From Trueperaceae bacterium (GTDB taxonomy: Bacteria > Deinococcota > Deinococci > Deinococcales > Trueperaceae), in contig JAABRV010000002.1 in assembly GCA_011390735.1 (NCBI GenBank), positions 1 through 46,284 of the forward strand: a DNA stretch of 46,284 nt, in the 5' to 3' direction. Below, piece after piece: positions 10,110 through 19,324 of this stretch. The notes below the pieces were generated by a model. The model made no database searches, had not been told where the DNA came from, and was given only the letters and a program-made list of their open reading frames with translations. Position 1 is the stretch's first letter. Every line of letters starts with the position of its first letter. The position numbers and the translations under genes are program-made.

Positions 10110-10940
10110 TCAGTCGATGCCGACGTCGCCGCAGGCGACGATCGTGCTCATCTGGTCGGGGGCGAGGTGGACCATCAGCGCGTGGGCGCTCCCGACGATC
10201 CAGGTGAAGGGAACGTCGACGGTGGTCGACGACCAGCCACTGTCGCCGTCGACGTTGTTCAGCGGGATGACGACGCCTCCGGCGCTGCCGCAGCGGCCGC
10301 CGTGGAAGTGGATGGGGTGGTCGCCGCCGGCGGGCGTGCCTTCGAGGTTCACCTGGACCTGGCTCGTGCCGCGGCCCATGTCGACGATGAGGACGCTGCC
10401 CGCGACGCCGCTGCCGGCGACGGCGTCGAGGTCGTAGTACACGTAACCGGACGGCAGGGTCTGGCCGGTCAGCGCCGCCAGGACGGCCTTGGGCAGCAGG
10501 ACCGCGTCGATCACGTGGATGACGCCGTTCGACGCCTCGATGTCGGTCGCGATGACGTTGGCCTGGTCGACCATCACGCCGTCGGCCGTCGACACGGCGA
10601 GGTACTCGCCCTGGACGGTGCGCGCCTTGTCGAGTGCCACGACGTCGGCGGCGCGGACGTCACCGGCGACCACGTGGTACGTGAGCACGGCCGTCAGCAG
10701 GTCGACGTCGGCGAGGACGGCGTCGAGCGCGCCCGCGGGCAGCGCCTCGAAGGCGGCGTTGGTGGGGGCGAAGACGGTGAACGGGCCCTCGCCGGCAAGC
10801 GTGTCGACCAGGCCGGCGGCGGTCACCGCGGTCACGAGGGTGCTGAAGTCCTCGTTGCCGACGGCGATGTCGACGATCGTCTGGGCGGCGCCCCAGGAGA
10901 GGACCGCGGCGGCGAGCAGGGTGGTGAGCGTACGCTTCAT
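10110..10940 (-). CDS. Secreted fasciclin-domain protein with Cu/Zn-SOD-like C-terminal domain
   Basis: The 276-residue product begins with a signal peptide ([20 protein letters not shown]). A single fasciclin/FAS1 domain follows (about residues 20-155), with [34 protein letters not shown] and the closing [12 protein letters not shown]1 domains mediate extracellular adhesion and matrix contacts. Residues 165-276 form a second beta-rich domain with [10 protein letters not shown] and a terminal VACGDVG, separated by VHLAPDQ. This is the pattern of secreted Cu/Zn-superoxide-dismutase-like barrels with HxHxG..C and ACG motifs, though not all copper ligands can be assigned. The ATG has GGAGG 8 nt upstream. 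The gene stands alone, with its own terminator. Function beyond an exported adhesive or metal-binding role is not known. Confidence 0.88.
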   Translation of the reverse strand: MKRTLTTLLAAAVLSWGAAQTIVDIAVGNEDFSTLVTAVTAAGLVDTLAGEGPFTVFAPTNAAFEALPAGALDAVLADVDLLTAVLTYHVVAGDVRAADVVALDKARTVQGEYLAVSTADGVMVDQANVIATDIEASNGVIHVIDAVLLPKAVLAALTGQTLPSGYVYYDLDAVAGSGVAGSVLIVDMGRGTSQVQVNLEGTPAGGDHPIHFHGGRCGSAGGVVIPLNNVDGDSGWSSTTVDVPFTWIVGSAHALMVHLAPDQMSTIVACGDVGID

Positions 10941-10982
10941 GTCAATCGACCTCCAGAGAGTGTCTAAGGTTTGTACAATGTG

Positions 10983-10988
10983 ATGCTA
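10983..10988 (-). promoter_or_regulatory. -10 candidate for the fasciclin gene
   Basis: The minus strand reads TAGCAT about 43 nt upstream of the ATG, leaving a leader of roughly 36 nt that contains GGAGG. The -35 is poor. The remainder of the 99-nt gap to the TPR gene has a small G/C stem but no clear terminator. Confidence 0.4.
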
Positions 10989-11039
10989 CGGGCGTCCCCC
11001 GCCCGCGAATGAATCGCAGGCTACGAAGTCGAGGGCGTC

Positions 11040-11885
11040 TCAAATCAGGCCGCGCTGCTGCAGCCACCAGTACGCGAGCAGGCCGAGAGCGCCGAAAAGC
11101 AGCCAGCGCCACGGTCGACCGCCACCCGCCGTTCGCGTGCCCCGACCCCGCGGGCGCCCACCGATGCTCGCGCGGGCGTCCTCGGCGTCGCGCCGCGCCG
11201 CGTGCCGCTGCGCCCGCCGCAACGCCGCGACGCTCTTGCCGATCTGCCCCTTGCGGCGGTACGCCACGCCGAGGTTGTGGTGGGCGTTGGCGAAGCCCTC
11301 GTCGACCCGGATGGCGCGCTCGTAGTCCTCGATCGCGCCGTCGACGTCCCCGGCCTCGAGCTTGACGTTGCCGCGGTTGGTGAGACCCCGCACGTGGTTG
11401 GGGTCGCGCGCGAGGCCCGCCTCGAAGTGGTCGAGGCCGGTCGCGTCGTCGCCCTCGAGGACGGCGAGGGTGCCCAGGAGGATCTCGCGCTCGGCCGTGA
11501 ACACGTCGCTGCGCAGCTCGGCGAGCGCGGCGCGCGCCGCCTCCGGCTCACGCCGGTCCACGGCGGGGACCGCGACCGCCAGTCGCTCCAGGTCGGCCGC
11601 GAGCGCGTCCCAGTCGAGCCAGTCGAGCGGCCGGCGCTCCAGGGCGTCGAACCGCCGGCGCGCGCGCGCGAGCGCCTTCGCGCGGACCGCGCTCTCGACC
11701 TCGGCGAGCGTCTGCAGCGTGTCGAACGTGGCCTCGTCCTCCTCGCCACCGGCCAGCCGCAGGGTGCGGGACGCCAGGTCGAAGCGACCCAGCCGCGCCA
11801 GCGTCCGCCAGTCACCCGCCGTGGCGAGGGAGATCAGCGGATCCTGCGCCGTGGTGTTGGTCGGGACGTCGTTCGGGTCGCTCAT
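11040..11885 (-). CDS. TPR-repeat protein with C-terminal membrane anchor
   Basis: This is a 281-residue protein. About residues 120-235 carry tetratricopeptide repeats, seen in LLGTLAVLEGDDATGLDHFEAGLARDP, LTNRGNVKLEAGDVDGAIEDYERAI and NAHHNLGVAYRRKGQIGKSV. The first 110 residues are helical, Ala- and Leu-rich and may hold degenerate repeats. The C-terminus has a Gly/Arg-rich linker, then one hydrophobic segment WLLFGALGLLAYWWL, so it is probably a tail-anchored membrane protein with a cytoplasmic repeat domain. Such repeats serve protein-protein contacts; the partner is unknown. It overlaps the glgA stop by ATGA and is therefore translated with glgA. Confidence 0.85.
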   Translation of the reverse strand: MSDPNDVPTNTTAQDPLISLATAGDWRTLARLGRFDLASRTLRLAGGEEDEATFDTLQTLAEVESAVRAKALARARRRFDALERRPLDWLDWDALAADLERLAVAVPAVDRREPEAARAALAELRSDVFTAEREILLGTLAVLEGDDATGLDHFEAGLARDPNHVRGLTNRGNVKLEAGDVDGAIEDYERAIRVDEGFANAHHNLGVAYRRKGQIGKSVAALRRAQRHAARRDAEDARASIGGRPRGRGTRTAGGGRPWRWLLFGALGLLAYWWLQQRGLI

Positions 11886-13363
11886 GACGTCGACCCGTCG
11901 AGCGCGGCCGCCTCACCGGGGGCGAGGCCGCCGCGCGCGGTCGCGGCGACGGCGGCGGACGCCGCCCTCGGCGCGGCGACGAGGTCGCGGTAGAGATCGT
12001 CGTACGCGCGCGCGGCCCGCGCCCAGTCGAAGCGCGCCGCCATGGCGGCCGCCTGCATGCTGCGCCACCGCGCACGATCGTCGACCACCCGGCGCGCTCG
12101 CGACAGCGCCGCGGCCAGGGCCTGACCCTCGGCGGCGGCGAAGAGGAACCCCGTGCGTCCGTCGTCGATCGTGTCGAGGAGCCCGCCGGTGGCGCGGGCG
12201 ACCGGCAGCGTGCCGTAGCGCATCGCGATGAGTTGCGCCAGGCCGCAGGGCTCGAAGCGCGAGGGCACGACCAGCGCGTCGGCGCCGGCGTAGATGCGGC
12301 GGGCCAGGCCCTCGTCGTAGCCGATGCGGCCACCCAGGCGATCGGGGTGCGCGGCGAACGCCGCCGCCAGGGCGGCCTCGAGCGCGGGGTCGCCGGCGCC
12401 CAGCAGCGCGAGGTTCCACCCCTGCGCGAGCGCCGCCGGCAGCGCGTCGATCAGCAGGTCGATGCCCTTCTGGTCGGCGAGGCGAGAGACGACGCCGAGG
12501 AGGGGCCGTCCCGGATCCAGCCCTAGCTCGCGGCCCAGCGCGGCGCGGCAGGCCGCCTTGCCAGCGAGGTCGTCGGCGTCGTAGCTGGCGGCCAGCGCCG
12601 CGTCCGTCGCGGGATCGAACGCCTCGAGGTCCAGCCCGTTGAGGATGCCGACCAGCCGCGGCCCGAGGTCGGCGAACGCCTGTTCGAGCCCGTAGGCGAC
12701 GGCCGGCCGCAGCAGCTCGCGGGCGTACGTCGGCGAGACCGTCGTCACGCGGTCGGCCGTGCGCAGGCCCGCGTGCAGCAGGTTCCCCTTGCCGTGCAGG
12801 GCCAGCGGCCCGGCCAGCGTGCCCGGCAGCCGGCCCCAGGCGACGACGTCGGCGGCGTCCGCCCACCCCTGGTACTGGGCGTTGTGCACCGTCAGCACCG
12901 AGGGCAGGCCCGCGAGGCCGGGCGGCAGCAGCGCGGCGTGCCGCAACAGCGCGGGGACCGCGGCGGCGTGCCAGTCGTGCGCGTGGACGACGTCGGGCGC
13001 GAAGCCGAGCCGGGCCGCGACCGCGGGCACGGCGCGCGAGAAGAGCGCGAAGCGGCGGGCGTCGTCCGGATAGCCGTACAGGGCGTCGCGCTGGAAGAGC
13101 GGGTGGCCCACGAACGCGAAGCGCACGCCGCCGGCCTCCAGCGTGCCGACGCCGACGGCGACGTGCCCCCCGTCGAAGGGGACGTCGACGTCGCCGATCC
13201 ACAGCGGTGGCGGCTCGGCCGCGAGGCGCGCGTACCACGGGTGGACGACCAGGACGGCGTGGCCGAGCGCGGCCTGGGCCGCGGGCAGGGCGCCGAGCAC
13301 GTCGGCGAGGCCACCGGTCTTCGCGTAGGGGACCGCCTCGGCGGTCGCATGGAGGAGCTGCAC
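11882..13363 (-). CDS. glgA: Glycogen synthase (ADP-glucose type, GT5)
   Basis: GlgA adds glucose from ADP-glucose to growing alpha-1,4-glucan in the cytoplasm. The 493 residues have the expected GT-B arrangement. The N-terminal substrate loop KTGGLADVLGALP begins near residue 15. HDWHAAAVPALL is near residue 140. The C-terminal nucleotide-binding half contains GVVSRLADQKGIDLLIDAL. PSRFEPCGLAQLIAMRYGTLPVARATGGL holds the conserved Glu and the sugar-nucleotide loop. Translation starts at GTG 13363, 7 nt after a TAGACT box, so the gene looks leaderless with a GTG start. The family opening (M)QLLHATAEAVPYAKTGG supports this start. Other glycogen genes are not in the window. Confidence 0.97.
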   Translation of the reverse strand: MQLLHATAEAVPYAKTGGLADVLGALPAAQAALGHAVLVVHPWYARLAAEPPPLWIGDVDVPFDGGHVAVGVGTLEAGGVRFAFVGHPLFQRDALYGYPDDARRFALFSRAVPAVAARLGFAPDVVHAHDWHAAAVPALLRHAALLPPGLAGLPSVLTVHNAQYQGWADAADVVAWGRLPGTLAGPLALHGKGNLLHAGLRTADRVTTVSPTYARELLRPAVAYGLEQAFADLGPRLVGILNGLDLEAFDPATDAALAASYDADDLAGKAACRAALGRELGLDPGRPLLGVVSRLADQKGIDLLIDALPAALAQGWNLALLGAGDPALEAALAAAFAAHPDRLGGRIGYDEGLARRIYAGADALVVPSRFEPCGLAQLIAMRYGTLPVARATGGLLDTIDDGRTGFLFAAAEGQALAAALSRARRVVDDRARWRSMQAAAMAARFDWARAARAYDDLYRDLVAAPRAASAAVAATARGGLAPGEAAALDGSTS

Positions 13364-13370
13364 GCCGGCC

Positions 13371-13376
13371 AGTCTA
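13371..13376 (-). promoter_or_regulatory. -10 box of leaderless glgA
   Basis: The minus strand reads TAGACT, then GGCCGGC, then the GTG start of glgA. The -35 region shows no recognisable hexamer. Nothing else is visible between here and the rightward -10 at 13489. Confidence 0.6.
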
Positions 13377-13488
13377 CCGCGACACCGGTCGAGCGCCCTG
13401 CGCGGGGCGCCCGGGCGGCGCCTCGGGAGGCGGCGGGGCAGCGGCCGCGGGTGCGCACCAGGACACGGTTCTCATGCCCGAGGGCACC

Positions 13489-13494
13489 TATACT
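13489..13494 (+). promoter_or_regulatory. -10 box of the ctpA transcript
   Basis: TATACT is a near-consensus -10 box. The ATG of a 17-codon micro-ORF follows after a 5-nt gap (13500). A matching -35 is not evident. Confidence 0.65.
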
Positions 13495-13499
13495 GCCGC

Positions 13500-13553
13500 A
13501 TGAACTTCTGCCCCAACGTGCCCACCAACCCCCGCTCCCCGGAGCTCTCGTGA
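13500..13553 (+). CDS. Leaderless 17-codon leader ORF coupled to ctpA
   Basis: The ATG lies 5 nt after TATACT and opens MNFCPNVPTNPRSPELS. Its TGA stop (13551-13553) overlaps the GTG start of ctpA (13550-13552). The 17 codons are too short for the ORF track. A ribosome finishing this ORF would be placed exactly at the weak GTG start, next to the embedded GGAG. The peptide has no recognised motif and may matter only through its translation. Part of the reading frame could be chance, but the exact overlap together with the -10 spacing argues otherwise. Confidence 0.5.
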   Translation: MNFCPNVPTNPRSPELS

Positions 13554-14902
13554 AGCGGCCCGTCTTCTTCGCCGTGCTGGTGACCGCGCTGCTGACGACC
13601 GTCGTGGTGCAGGCCCAGCTGTCGCGTGACTTCGCCGGCGAGTTCCTCGGCACGCCCGGTGGCCGCGCCCTCGTGCAGGCCTACGGTGCGCTCAAGACCG
13701 GCTACCTCGAGGACATCGACGACGAGGCGGTCATCCGCGGCGCGATCACCGGCATGATCGAGGCGGTCGGCGACCCCTTCACCTACTACCTCGAGCCCCG
13801 CGACGCGGCGCGGGAGCTGCAGGACCGCAGCGGGAGCTTCGAGGGCATCGGCGCGGTGCTGACGCCCTACAACCGGCAGACCGGTCGCGGCGTCGAGATC
13901 CTCAACGTGTACCGCGACGGCCCCGCGTACGAGGCCGGCGTCCAGCGCGGCGACATCTTCCTCGAGGTCGACGGCGTCGACGTCGCGGACGCGACCACCA
14001 CGGAGGTGGTCGAACTGGTCCGCGGCCCCGGCGGCACGACCGTCCGCATCAGCTTCCTGCGCCCGGGCGAGGACGAACCCGTCGTCTTCGAGATCGTGCG
14101 CGCCACGATCGAGATCGTCAACGTGTCGGGCGCGATCGTCGACGGCGACGTGGGGTACGTGCACATCAGCTCCTTCGGCAACCAGCTCGTCTACGAGCAG
14201 CTGTTGGAGACGATCATGCGGCTGCAACTCGACGGGGCGAAGTCGTTCGTGCTCGACCTGCGCGACAACCCGGGGGGCCTGTTGACCCAGGGCATCCTGG
14301 TGGCCGACGAGTTCCTCGAGGACGGCGACATCGTCTTCCAGCGCGCGCGGGGCGTCACCCAGCGGCTGGCGTCCGCCGATCCGGGCGGCCTGGTCGACGC
14401 GCCCATGGCCGTGCTCGTCAACCGCAACTCGGCCTCCGCGTCGGAGATCGTCGCGGGCGCGCTGCAGGAGAACGGCCGCGCGCTGGTCATCGGGGAGCCG
14501 ACCTTCGGCAAGGGCGTCGCCCAGAGCGTCGTGTCGCTGGCCGATGGCGGCCAGTTCGCCTACACCTCGTTCGAGTGGTTGACCCCCGAGCGACGCTCGA
14601 TCAGCGACGAGGGGATCGCGCCCGACGTGCGCGTGACCGACTCGCGGCTGGCCCAGACGATCGCCGTCGAGGGCCGCGGTGGCGACACCGGTCAGACGAT
14701 CACCATCCTGATCGACGGCGTGGAGGTCGGCAGCACCGAGGTGGGCGAGGACGGCACCTTCGAGTTCGTCGCCCTGGGCCGCCGGCCGCAGCTGTCCGAG
14801 ATCCAGGGCGAGGCGCTGGTCGACCTGGAGGGCGACGACATCCTGCTCGAGGCGATCGCCGCTCTGCGGGACGGCAGGGCGGCCGCCCTGGGCGCGCGCT
14901 GA
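13550..14902 (+). CDS. C-terminal processing peptidase (CtpA, S41 family) with PDZ domain
   Basis: This is a periplasmic serine protease that trims or degrades exported proteins. The 450 residues start at GTG with a hydrophobic export segment (VKRPVFFAVLVTALLTTVVVQA, first residue read as Met). The S41 N-terminal region follows, with MIEAVGDPFTYYL near residue 67. The PDZ domain (about 95-185) holds GVEILNVYRDGPAYEAGVQ. The peptidase core has the carboxylate-binding stretch LDLRDNPGGLLTQG near residue 240, the catalytic Ser in NRNSASASEIVAGAL near residue 295, and the Lys in GEPTFGKGVAQ near residue 320. After DEGIAPDVRV there is an extra C-terminal beta-rich domain (about 385-450) with IDGVEVGSTEVGEDGTF. 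GGAG precedes the GTG by 5 nt, inside the upstream micro-ORF. Confidence 0.95.
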   Translation: MKRPVFFAVLVTALLTTVVVQAQLSRDFAGEFLGTPGGRALVQAYGALKTGYLEDIDDEAVIRGAITGMIEAVGDPFTYYLEPRDAARELQDRSGSFEGIGAVLTPYNRQTGRGVEILNVYRDGPAYEAGVQRGDIFLEVDGVDVADATTTEVVELVRGPGGTTVRISFLRPGEDEPVVFEIVRATIEIVNVSGAIVDGDVGYVHISSFGNQLVYEQLLETIMRLQLDGAKSFVLDLRDNPGGLLTQGILVADEFLEDGDIVFQRARGVTQRLASADPGGLVDAPMAVLVNRNSASASEIVAGALQENGRALVIGEPTFGKGVAQSVVSLADGGQFAYTSFEWLTPERRSISDEGIAPDVRVTDSRLAQTIAVEGRGGDTGQTITILIDGVEVGSTEVGEDGTFEFVALGRRPQLSEIQGEALVDLEGDDILLEAIAALRDGRAAALGAR

Positions 14903-14969
14903 GCACGGGGGGCGCCCCGTGGCTCCCGCCGCGGGGCGCACTCGGCTCGACGACGCGAGATCGCCGGCC

Positions 14970-15767
14970 ATGATCGAGGTCGAGGGCCTGGTCAAGCGTT
15001 ACGGCACGCATCTGGCGGTCGCGGGGGTCGACCTCCGCGCGCGGCCGGGCGAGGTCGTGGCCCTGTTGGGACCCAACGGGGCCGGGAAGTCGACGACCAT
15101 CCGCGCCATCACCGGGCTGTTGCGCCCGACCGCGGGGCGCGTTCGGGTATGCGGTCACGACGTCGTGCGCGCGCCGCTCGCCGCCAAGTCGAAGCTCGGT
15201 TTCGTGCCCGACCGCCCGTACCTCTACCCCAAGCTGACCGCGCGCGAACTGCTGCGCTTCATCGGGCGGCTCCGCGGCGTCCAGGACGGCGACCGGCGGG
15301 CGGACGCGTGGCTGGAGGCCTTCGCGCTGGCGCCCGTGGCGAACGAGCTCATCGAGACCTACTCGCACGGCATGCGCCAGAAGCTCACCTTCGCGGCGGC
15401 CCTGCTGGCCGAACCGGCGGTGCTCGTCGTCGACGAGCCGATGGTGGGGCTCGACCCGCGGGCGGCGCGGCAGGTCCGCGACCTCATGCGCGGCCACGCG
15501 GACCGCGGTCACACCGTGCTGCTCACCACCCACGCGATGGACGTGGCGGAGGCGTTGGCCGACCGCGTGGTCGTGCTGCACCGGGGGCGCGTCGCCGCCG
15601 AGGGGGCCATGGCGGAGCTGCGCGCCGCCGCGGGGACGGGCGAGGAAGGCCTCGAGGCGATCTTCCTGCGGCTGACCGAGGAGGCGAGCGAGGGGCCGCC
15701 CCCGTGGGGTCCGGCCGCCGCGGACGGGTCCCGGCGGGCGGGGGAAACGGCGGGGCGCGGCGGGTGA
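14970..15767 (+). CDS. ABC transporter ATP-binding protein (ABC-2 exporter type)
   Basis: This is the cytoplasmic ATPase of a two-gene ABC system. The 265 residues from the ATG at 14970 start with the typical MIEVEGLVKRYG. Walker A is GPNGAGKSTT near residue 40, the signature is YSHGMRQKLTFAAAL near residue 132, Walker B is AVLVVDEPMVGLDP near residue 152, and the switch His is in LLTTHAMDVAEAL. The signature reads SHGMRQ where SGGMxQ is usual, as seen in several ABC-2 drug/lipid exporters. The track's start 17 codons earlier is less likely. It overlaps the permease gene by GTGA. The substrate is unknown. Confidence 0.93.
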   Translation: MIEVEGLVKRYGTHLAVAGVDLRARPGEVVALLGPNGAGKSTTIRAITGLLRPTAGRVRVCGHDVVRAPLAAKSKLGFVPDRPYLYPKLTARELLRFIGRLRGVQDGDRRADAWLEAFALAPVANELIETYSHGMRQKLTFAAALLAEPAVLVVDEPMVGLDPRAARQVRDLMRGHADRGHTVLLTTHAMDVAEALADRVVVLHRGRVAAEGAMAELRAAAGTGEEGLEAIFLRLTEEASEGPPPWGPAAADGSRRAGETAGRGG

Positions 15768-17443
15768 GGCGCCCCCGCTCACCCGCTCGCAGGGCGGGCC
15801 TGGTCGCCCTCCGGGCCCGCGCGTTCGTCCACGCGGTGCGTCGGGCGCCCGGGCGCTACCTCGTGGGCGGCGCCCTCATGGGCCTGGTCGCCTGGGGCAT
15901 GGCGGTGCTCGTCGACCGGGGCGTCCGCTGGATCGACGCCTACCCGCTGATCGGCACCATCGCGGACGCCGCCCTGCGGCGCAGCGTCGAGGCCTTCGTC
16001 ACCGTCCTCGTGCTGGCGGTCGCCTTCTCCGTCCTGACCACCGCCATCACGACCCTCTACACGGCCGCCGACCTGCCGCTGCTCCTCGCGTGGCCGCTCC
16101 CGGCCGAGCGCGTGTTCCGGCTCAAGGTATTCGAGACCTACCTCGCGTCGGCCGCCCTCCCGGCCCTCCTCACGCTGCCCGTGCTGGTGGGCCTGGGGAC
16201 CGCGCGCGGCGCGCCCTGGAGCTACTACCCGCAGGCGGCGGTCGCCGTGCTGGCGCTCTACGCCCTGCCGGTCGCGGCCGGGTCGCTGCTGGCGCTCCTG
16301 CTCATGCGCCTGGCGCCCGCCGGGCGCGTCAAGGAGGTGGCGACGGCCGCCAGCGTCGTGCTCGCCGCCGGCCTCGTCGTCGGCCTGCGCGCCCTCCGCC
16401 CGGAGCAGCTGGCCGAGCTGACGCCGGAGGAGTTCGAGGCCTTCCTCGCGGGCTTCGCGTCGCTGGACCTCGGTGTGTCGCCGGCCACCTGGGCCGGGGA
16501 CGCGATCTGGAACGGCCTGTCGGGCGTCGTGTCGCCGGCGCTGCCGCTGCTCGCCCTGGTCGCCTGGGCCTCGCTCGCCCTGCTCGGCCGCGTCGCCGCG
16601 TGGGCTTACCAGGTCGGCTGGGTCCGCTCGCTCGACGGGTCGTCGCGCCCACGGGACCCTCGGCCGCGACCGGCGGCCTGGTGGGAGCGTCCGCTGGCCC
16701 GCTGGGGCGGCGGCGGCGCCGTGGTCGTCAAGGACCTGCGCCTGCTCATGCGCGACCCGACCCAGTGGTCGCAGCTGCTGGTGCTGGTGGCGCTCGCCGG
16801 CGTGTACCTCGTGAGCACCGCCAGCCTCGAGGTCGAGGGGCAGCGCTTCCGCGACGCGCTGGGGACCCTCAACGTCGCCTTCCTGGGGTTCCTCCTGGCG
16901 GGGGTGGGGGTGCGGTTGGCGTTCCCCGTCGTGTCGCTGGAGGGCGAGGGCCTGTGGTTCCTGCGCACCGGACCGATCGGTGCGACCGCGGTGCTGGGGG
17001 CGAAGTTCGCCTACGCGATGCCGCCGCTGCTGCTGCTCGGTCTCGGCCTCGGCTTCGCGCAGGCGACGCTGCTCGACGTCTCGGTCAACCTGGCGAGCGC
17101 CTCGATCGTCGCCGGCGGCCTGGCCGCGATCGCGGTCACCGGTCTCGGCGTCGGGCTGGGGGCGGCCTACCCCCGGTACGACGCGACGCAGGCGGCCGAG
17201 GTGCCGGTGTCGCCCGGCGGCCTGCTGTACATGACGCTCGCGTTGCTGTACGCCGCCGGGTTGACGCTGCTCCTCGCGTACCCGGCGTGGACGACGCTCG
17301 TCGACCCGGCGGTGCCGGTGTGGTCCACGCCGGCGGGCCTGCTGACCGGCGCGCTGGCCGTCGCCTGGACCACGGCGTTCGCCGGCGGCGCGCTCGCCTT
17401 CGGCCGCTGGCGCTTCGTCCGCTACGAGAGCGGGTGCGATTGA
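15764..17443 (+). CDS. ABC-2-type permease
   Basis: This is a 559-residue polytopic membrane protein that pairs with the ATPase just upstream; the GTG start shares bases with that gene's TGA. I count about 12 hydrophobic segments in two halves separated by a soluble Arg/Pro-rich stretch near residue 300 (SSRPRDPRPRP). The cytoplasmic motif LTTAITTLYTAADLPLLLAWPL near residue 90 and the corresponding VVVKDLRLLMRDPTQWSQLL near residue 320 are typical of ABC-2 permeases with large fused halves. The C-terminus ends in a short basic tail. The stop codon lies inside a perfect 16-bp hairpin. The exported substrate cannot be inferred. Confidence 0.85.
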   Translation: MRRPRSPARRAGLVALRARAFVHAVRRAPGRYLVGGALMGLVAWGMAVLVDRGVRWIDAYPLIGTIADAALRRSVEAFVTVLVLAVAFSVLTTAITTLYTAADLPLLLAWPLPAERVFRLKVFETYLASAALPALLTLPVLVGLGTARGAPWSYYPQAAVAVLALYALPVAAGSLLALLLMRLAPAGRVKEVATAASVVLAAGLVVGLRALRPEQLAELTPEEFEAFLAGFASLDLGVSPATWAGDAIWNGLSGVVSPALPLLALVAWASLALLGRVAAWAYQVGWVRSLDGSSRPRDPRPRPAAWWERPLARWGGGGAVVVKDLRLLMRDPTQWSQLLVLVALAGVYLVSTASLEVEGQRFRDALGTLNVAFLGFLLAGVGVRLAFPVVSLEGEGLWFLRTGPIGATAVLGAKFAYAMPPLLLLGLGLGFAQATLLDVSVNLASASIVAGGLAAIAVTGLGVGLGAAYPRYDATQAAEVPVSPGGLLYMTLALLYAAGLTLLLAYPAWTTLVDPAVPVWSTPAGLLTGALAVAWTTAFAGGALAFGRWRFVRYESGCD

Positions 17444-17472
17444 GGGCGGCGGCTGCGCCGCCGCCCTCAATC
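17438..17472. repeat. Perfect 16-bp hairpin over the permease stop
   Basis: GATTGAGGGCGGCGGC and its exact reverse complement flank a TGC loop. The TGA stop of the permease lies within the left arm. There is no T-run on either strand, so classical termination is uncertain, but a bidirectional stem between convergent genes could stop or protect both mRNAs. Confidence 0.75.
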
Positions 17473-17503
17473 GCCATGGCGAGGCGGCGCAGCCGCCTCG
17501 CCC
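17470..17503. repeat. REP-like hairpin, copy 1
   Basis: This is the first of two identical 34-nt units. The core GGCGAGGCGGC-GCA-GCCGCCTCGCC is an 11-bp perfect stem with a 3-nt loop, preceded by ATCGCCAT. It directly follows the larger hairpin and shares its GGCGGC/GCCGCC centre. Confidence 0.75.
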
Positions 17504-17528
17504 AGTGATGCCCGCACCGCCGCCCGCG

Positions 17529-17562
17529 ATCGCCATGGCGAGGCGGCGCAGCCGCCTCGCCC
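17529..17562. repeat. REP-like hairpin, copy 2
   Basis: Exact second copy of the 34-nt unit, 59 nt after the first and ending one base before the pckA stop codon. The pair resembles the paired REP/BIME palindromes found at the 3' ends of bacterial operons. No transposase of the REP-associated type is in the window. Confidence 0.75.
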
Positions 17563-17563
17563 G

Positions 17564-19150
<1,587 letters not shown>

Positions 19151-19264
19151 CGGATCCTCGCTCTCGGGAGATCGGCGGGCCGCCGCGCGGACGCAACGGC
19201 GCCCACGGCCCGCGCGGTCGCTGACCTGCCGCCGCGCGACCGCCGCGAAGCACGGGTGTGCCCC

Positions 19265-19270
19265 GTTATA
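19265..19270 (-). promoter_or_regulatory. -10 candidate for pckA
   Basis: The minus strand reads TATAAC, the only AT-rich hexamer in the 174-nt gap, about 115 nt upstream of the pckA ATG. No clear -35 is visible. I see no cAMP-receptor-type palindrome around it. Confidence 0.4.
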
Positions 19271-19324
19271 CCAGGACGCCTCGGCCCGGCCCGGAGCGCC
19301 CGTCCGGCGGGCGCGAGCGCGCCT

